DNA from: Cyathus striatus
Taxonomy: Eukaryota > Basidiomycota > Agaricomycetes > Agaricales > Nidulariaceae
Assembly: GCA_025738555.1 (NCBI GenBank)
Contig: JAOVFP010000023.1
Coordinates: forward strand, 1,922,001-1,986,000
DNA length: 64,000 nt
Direction of reading: 5' to 3'
The notes under the pieces were generated by a model. It was not told the DNA's origin, searched no databases, and saw only the letters and a list, made by a program, of their open reading frames with translations. Position numbers and translations under genes: made by a program. Below, piece by piece: positions 60,559 through 64,000 of the stretch. Within the stretch, counting starts at the first letter, position 1. The number at the start of each line of letters is the position of its first letter.

Positions 60559-61860
60559 GGTTATCCTCTGAGTCTGTTCAAGGTACAAGCTATGTTTGAG
60601 ATTCGCGCTTTTTCAAGCAAAAGAATGTTTTAACGGCGCTTTGGCGTTGTTCCAATATTTTTTTCGTGTTGTCCGTGATATTCGTGGCGAAATTAGAGGA
60701 AACAATATGAAGATGAGGAAGCCTCCAAAGAGGTTGAACTTGAGAGTCTTGCATCTATTTTTCGTTCATCGTTGCTGATCGAAAATCTGGTCAAAGCCGT
60801 TGAGCAACATGTGCAAACACTTTTATCTGCCTCCGCCCTCCGCGTCAAACAGGCGCCAAAGCAACGCCAAAGGGGCTCAAAGCCTGGTCAAAACGTCTTC
60901 CTCATTATATAATGTACCCCTCAACTTGTCGACATCCCATTCTCTGCTACCCACATTGTTCCATCTAGTGGGGCCCCGACATCGGGCTCGTGTTGTGTAC
61001 CGTAGTCCACACCAGCCTTAGTTGCGCACTGTCGACCAAATGCAGCCGTCATCCGATGCTTGTGTAGGTCCACAACACGAGGCTCGTAGGTGACTCACCC
61101 AACCATGGGAACACCTGAGAAGTAATTATTCCAACAGCAACTGCCCCGTATGTCCTCGGCTATCTCTTTAATCATCGGTCGGCGGGTTCAAGGCGGGCCC
61201 ACCTCCACCTGCTGGTCATGCATTATCTCGCATCACCCATCTTTGACCGCACTATCATTGCACGGTTCATCGATAATCTGAAACTCCTAGATACTCTCTG
61301 TCGAAATGCTCGGAAGAAGCAACTTTTGTAGTTGATTGGAAACCCTCTTTTTCGTGACGAGTACCTACAGTACCAGCTCACCAGCTCGCTCGATGATCCT
61401 ATTCCAGCACTCCTTGCCTTATTTCATCTATGAAGTGGCGGTTTAAAACACTAGCTCACTCAGAACAGCTCCGAACGACACCAGCAACAATCTGCAGTGG
61501 AATCGGGCGATGTGACTGACCGGCTCCAATACCCCCATATTCGTATATTAGTACGCGCCCTCAATCTATTTTCTTCTGATTGCCTGGAATGAAGCTCCCC
61601 AATGCTTCCACGATTAGGAAAAACATGTTACGCATTGCTGTTGGGTCTTACTGCCGCCACATCCCTAATCGCTTTTCAGTTTGAAGTTGTGGGCGTCTAT
61701 CCCGTGGACGTCGCGGAGCACCGCCACTGTTTTGGGTCCCTTAAAAGACAGTGCGAGTGAGCCACTCTTTATCAATCCTTCTTCCTTCCCCCTTCCCACC
61801 ACCACAGGTTGCCCTCAGCTTGTCGTTCCCGCCGCTTCCTGATACATGGCTTACACCCTG
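60559..61860. other. Intergenic region upstream of UTP20
   Basis: No convincing gene is present. TTTTTCGT-rich sequence lies at 60650-60670, and the first few hundred bases should include the UTP20 promoter. Short frames on the plus strand (60596-60778, 60800-61021) have no recognisable motif. Confidence 0.5.
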
Positions 61861-61865
61861 CCCAA

Positions 61866-62545
61866 GGTGCCACTCGACCCCTTCCATTCCTAACTAGTGC
61901 CACAAGTTCGCGCTCTTCTCTGCTTCATTCTTACCTCTGGCCAGTATCGGTGAGCCTGCGCTCAGCCCCGGGCCGTCCATCCGGATGGTGAAGACAAGTC
62001 CGAAGGACGGTGTCAGCCATGCGTCATAATAGTCATTGGCTTGAATTATAGGCTATGAACTTCAAGACCCCCTATATAGCCACTCGACCCCTCCCATTCC
62101 TTACCACTGCCACAAGCTCGCACTCTGCTCCGCTACAGGCTCGCTCTTCGCCCTGCTTTATTCTTACCTCTGGCCAGTATCGGTGAGCCTATCGCTCAGC
62201 CCCCGTCCACCCGGATGGTGAAGACAAGTCCGAAGGGTGGTGTCGGCCACGCGTCCATAATAGTCATTGATCATTCAAGGCTAGAATTATGGACCATGAA
62301 CTTCAAGAACCCCCTATATAACCATTCGACCTCTCCCATTCCTTACTACTACTTAAAGGTCGCTCTACTCTGCCACACGCCCGCTCTCTGCCCTGCTTTT
62401 GCTCTTACTGCTGAGACTTCCTGTATAGGACCACACTGCTTCCTTCCTTACTTCTGGCCAGTATCGGTGAGCAAATCGCTCAGCCCCCCATCCACCCGGA
62501 TGGTCAAGCCCAGTCCGAAGGGTGGTGTCGGCCATGTGTCCAAAT
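61866..62545 (+). repeat. Three tandem copies of a roughly 230-bp repeat
   Basis: Copies start near 61866, 62087 and 62328. Shared blocks are CTCCCATTCCTTAC, CTGGCCAGTATCGGTGAGC, CCACCCGGATGGT(G/C)AAG, AGTCCGAAGG(G/A)(T/C)GGTGTC and AACTTCAAGA(A)CCCCCTATAT. A TATA-like CCCTATATA precedes the start of the second and third copies. The identity is high enough for a recent tandem expansion. Confidence 0.8.
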
Positions 62546-62583
62546 TTGGATCATGTTTTCCTTTTTCTCTTTATTGCATGTAT

Positions 62584-62745
62584 GGCGCTGCGACGCTTTT
62601 TGGACAAAATGTGTCCCTTTGTATAGGTGCTGCGACACCTTGTGGACGATTGTGTCCTTTGTGTGTGCTGGCGCTGCGACGCCTTATGGACGAGTGTGTC
62701 CTTTAGTATAGGTGCTGCGACGCCTTTTGGACGATTGTGTCCTTT
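62584..62745 (+). repeat. Minisatellite, about four copies of a 40-bp unit
   Basis: The units carry G(C/T)GCTGCGACGCCTTTTGGA followed by CGATTGTGTCCTTT and GTATAG. A further GGCGCTGCGACGCTG occurs at 62790-62804 outside the regular array. Confidence 0.75.
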
Positions 62746-62946
62746 TCTCTCTTATATCTTTTGTCTTTCGGCGCTTTGTTTCTTGTCGATGGCGCTGCGA
62801 CGCTGTATCGCGACATCTGTGTCGTCTTTGTATTCTTGTTGTCCTCGCGTCTCCATACTCGCAAGTTCTTCACGACACCACTCTTCTAGGTTCTCCCTCG
62901 TACCACTTTCATAGGCTCTTACGAAGACAAATAACTTAGATCGTTC

Positions 62947-63124
62947 ATGCCTAAGGTGAGTACTTTGGCTTTTTCATAACCATATGATCCTGAAGTTATA
63001 TTTACAGGGCTTCGAGGGCGAAGCCCGTAAGTACCTTTTCTTACTTCGAAGAACACATTGCTGACTTGCCTATATATTTTTTATCCCAGGTTCCTGTGGT
63101 ACTCAGTCCGAAGTGCGGATTTGA
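62947..63124 (+). CDS. Candidate very small spliced gene, uncertain
   Basis: ATG at 62947 opens a 9-nt exon followed by good splice signals: intron 62956-63007 (GTGAGT...TTACAG), exon 63008-63026, intron 63027-63089 (GTAAGT...CCCAG), then an exon with a stop TGA at 63122-63124. The spliced frame encodes only 20 residues (MPKGFEGEARSCG...). A further acceptor-like TTCCAG at about 63187 and donor GTAGGT at about 63231 suggest the transcript could be longer with other exons. There is no homology I recognise, and chance is a real alternative. Confidence 0.2.
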
Positions 63125-64000
63125 TGACTAAAAGTTGTGTACCCATTCTTCTGTTTGTTGTTCGCTACTCATATTTTACGAATTCCAGATGAATCACTCA
63201 ATCGCGCTTTTATCCGGATGAGATCTACTAGGTAGGTTTTGATTTCGGGTGCGTTTTCCTTGGTTCGGGCGCCAGCGTACTAATCTTGTTCTTGTTAAGG
63301 GAGATAAAAACATCTATCTCCTCCAAGTGCTGGTAACCTGGTAACCTGGAACTTCCATCGGCTTGAAGATGGATGGAGCAGCTTTTAGATTCGTTTGCTT
63401 ACAACTACTTACTCGACCGTGATATCATATGTATGTATTCAGACACATCGTACCGGATACACTGCGAAATTTGTAATCTGTTTATGTTCGCTCAACGTCC
63501 TATCTCACTTATATCCTCTTATATCTCAGACACAACTGTTTATACATCACACAATTTTTTTTTCATGATTGACAGTCACGCTCGGCTTTACCGTGAACTT
63601 CCATCCGATTTCCATCTTCCGTTTCCTCGGGATAAGAAAGGACCTGGAGGGACCTACTTGCATGCCCATATCTCGTAACTCTTCTCCTGCACCTTTTTCA
63701 CGGGACAATCTTTCCGCGTCCTCCGAGTTTCCGACTGAGGGCTCCCATCGTTTCTGATTGATGGCGGCTGGCGATTAACCCCAAATATCACTTTTTTTTC
63801 ATAGGAGCGTCGATGGCATTCCTTTTCATGCGAAAAGGTTGATAAATGTGTCTGCTTTTTATGACATGGCAGTCGACAGGCAAGCGACAAATTTCAGGTT
63901 TCTGGCTCGTGGGTCCCTACAGGACCCACTTACGATAGCTGGTGATTTTCTCGGACACAAACGAAGGTCAAGGGATGGAGAATGTACGGTATTCGAGTTG
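63125..64000. other. Right end, no gene recognised
   Basis: Several frames of 60-100 codons occur on both strands (63373-63678 plus, 63654-63890 minus), but they overlap each other and lack recognisable motifs. A gene beginning beyond the window edge cannot be excluded. Confidence 0.4.

Overview
The window looks like nuclear DNA of a filamentous basidiomycete, most likely an agaricomycete. Genes are split by short (about 50-60 nt) GT-AG and some GC-AG introns. There are LTR retrotransposons of Ty3/gypsy and Ty1/copia type, a reducing-type polyketide synthase remnant, DUF6589 and RecQ-like helicase relics of the kind common in agaricomycetes, and two housekeeping genes of fungal type (UTP20 and a CTD-kinase gamma subunit). 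I cannot name the species.

The window splits into two compartments. Positions 1 to about 43.5 kb are repeat-rich and mostly AT-rich, with decayed genes. A partial ORF at the left edge is followed by 5.6 kb without recognisable genes but with several inverted-repeat pairs. At 6.2-14.1 kb a RecQ-like helicase (+) and a DUF6589 gene (-) converge between inverted and direct repeats, and both carry nonsense mutations. At 14.1-15.7 kb lies an element with 31-bp terminal inverted repeats. From 15.9 to 32.5 kb a polyketide synthase gene (-) is cut inside its ketoreductase domain by a complete 14.5-kb gypsy element (16996-31516, LTRs 230 bp, target duplication ATCAT). That element is itself interrupted by a 3.66-kb foldback element whose long arms are built of tandem repeats. 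Two more foldback elements follow at 32.8-33.8 and 34.4-35.4 kb. A gag-only copia element (35956-43484, target duplication GTCTC) then sits between the TATA box and start codon of the first dynamin gene; its 3' LTR is split by a further 5.9-kb insertion that carries a non-autonomous hAT element.

Positions 43.5-60.6 kb are gene-dense and intact. Two tandem dynamin-family GTPase paralogues (+, ten exons each, about 784 and 789 aa) are followed by a convergent CTK3-like gene (-) and UTP20 (-, 8.3 kb with introns). The last 3.4 kb is intergenic, with a roughly 230-bp tandem repeat, a 40-bp minisatellite and one very uncertain small spliced gene.

A recurring signal is CpG decay. The LTR pair differs by 11 transitions, 10 of which fit loss of CpG. 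The internal stops of the gypsy ORFs are all TGA, while the natural gag and pol stops are TAA, and the helicase and DUF6589 genes also carry TGA stops at expected CGA positions. This suggests cytosine methylation or a RIP-like process acting on the repeat compartment, an inference that a genome-wide count could test.
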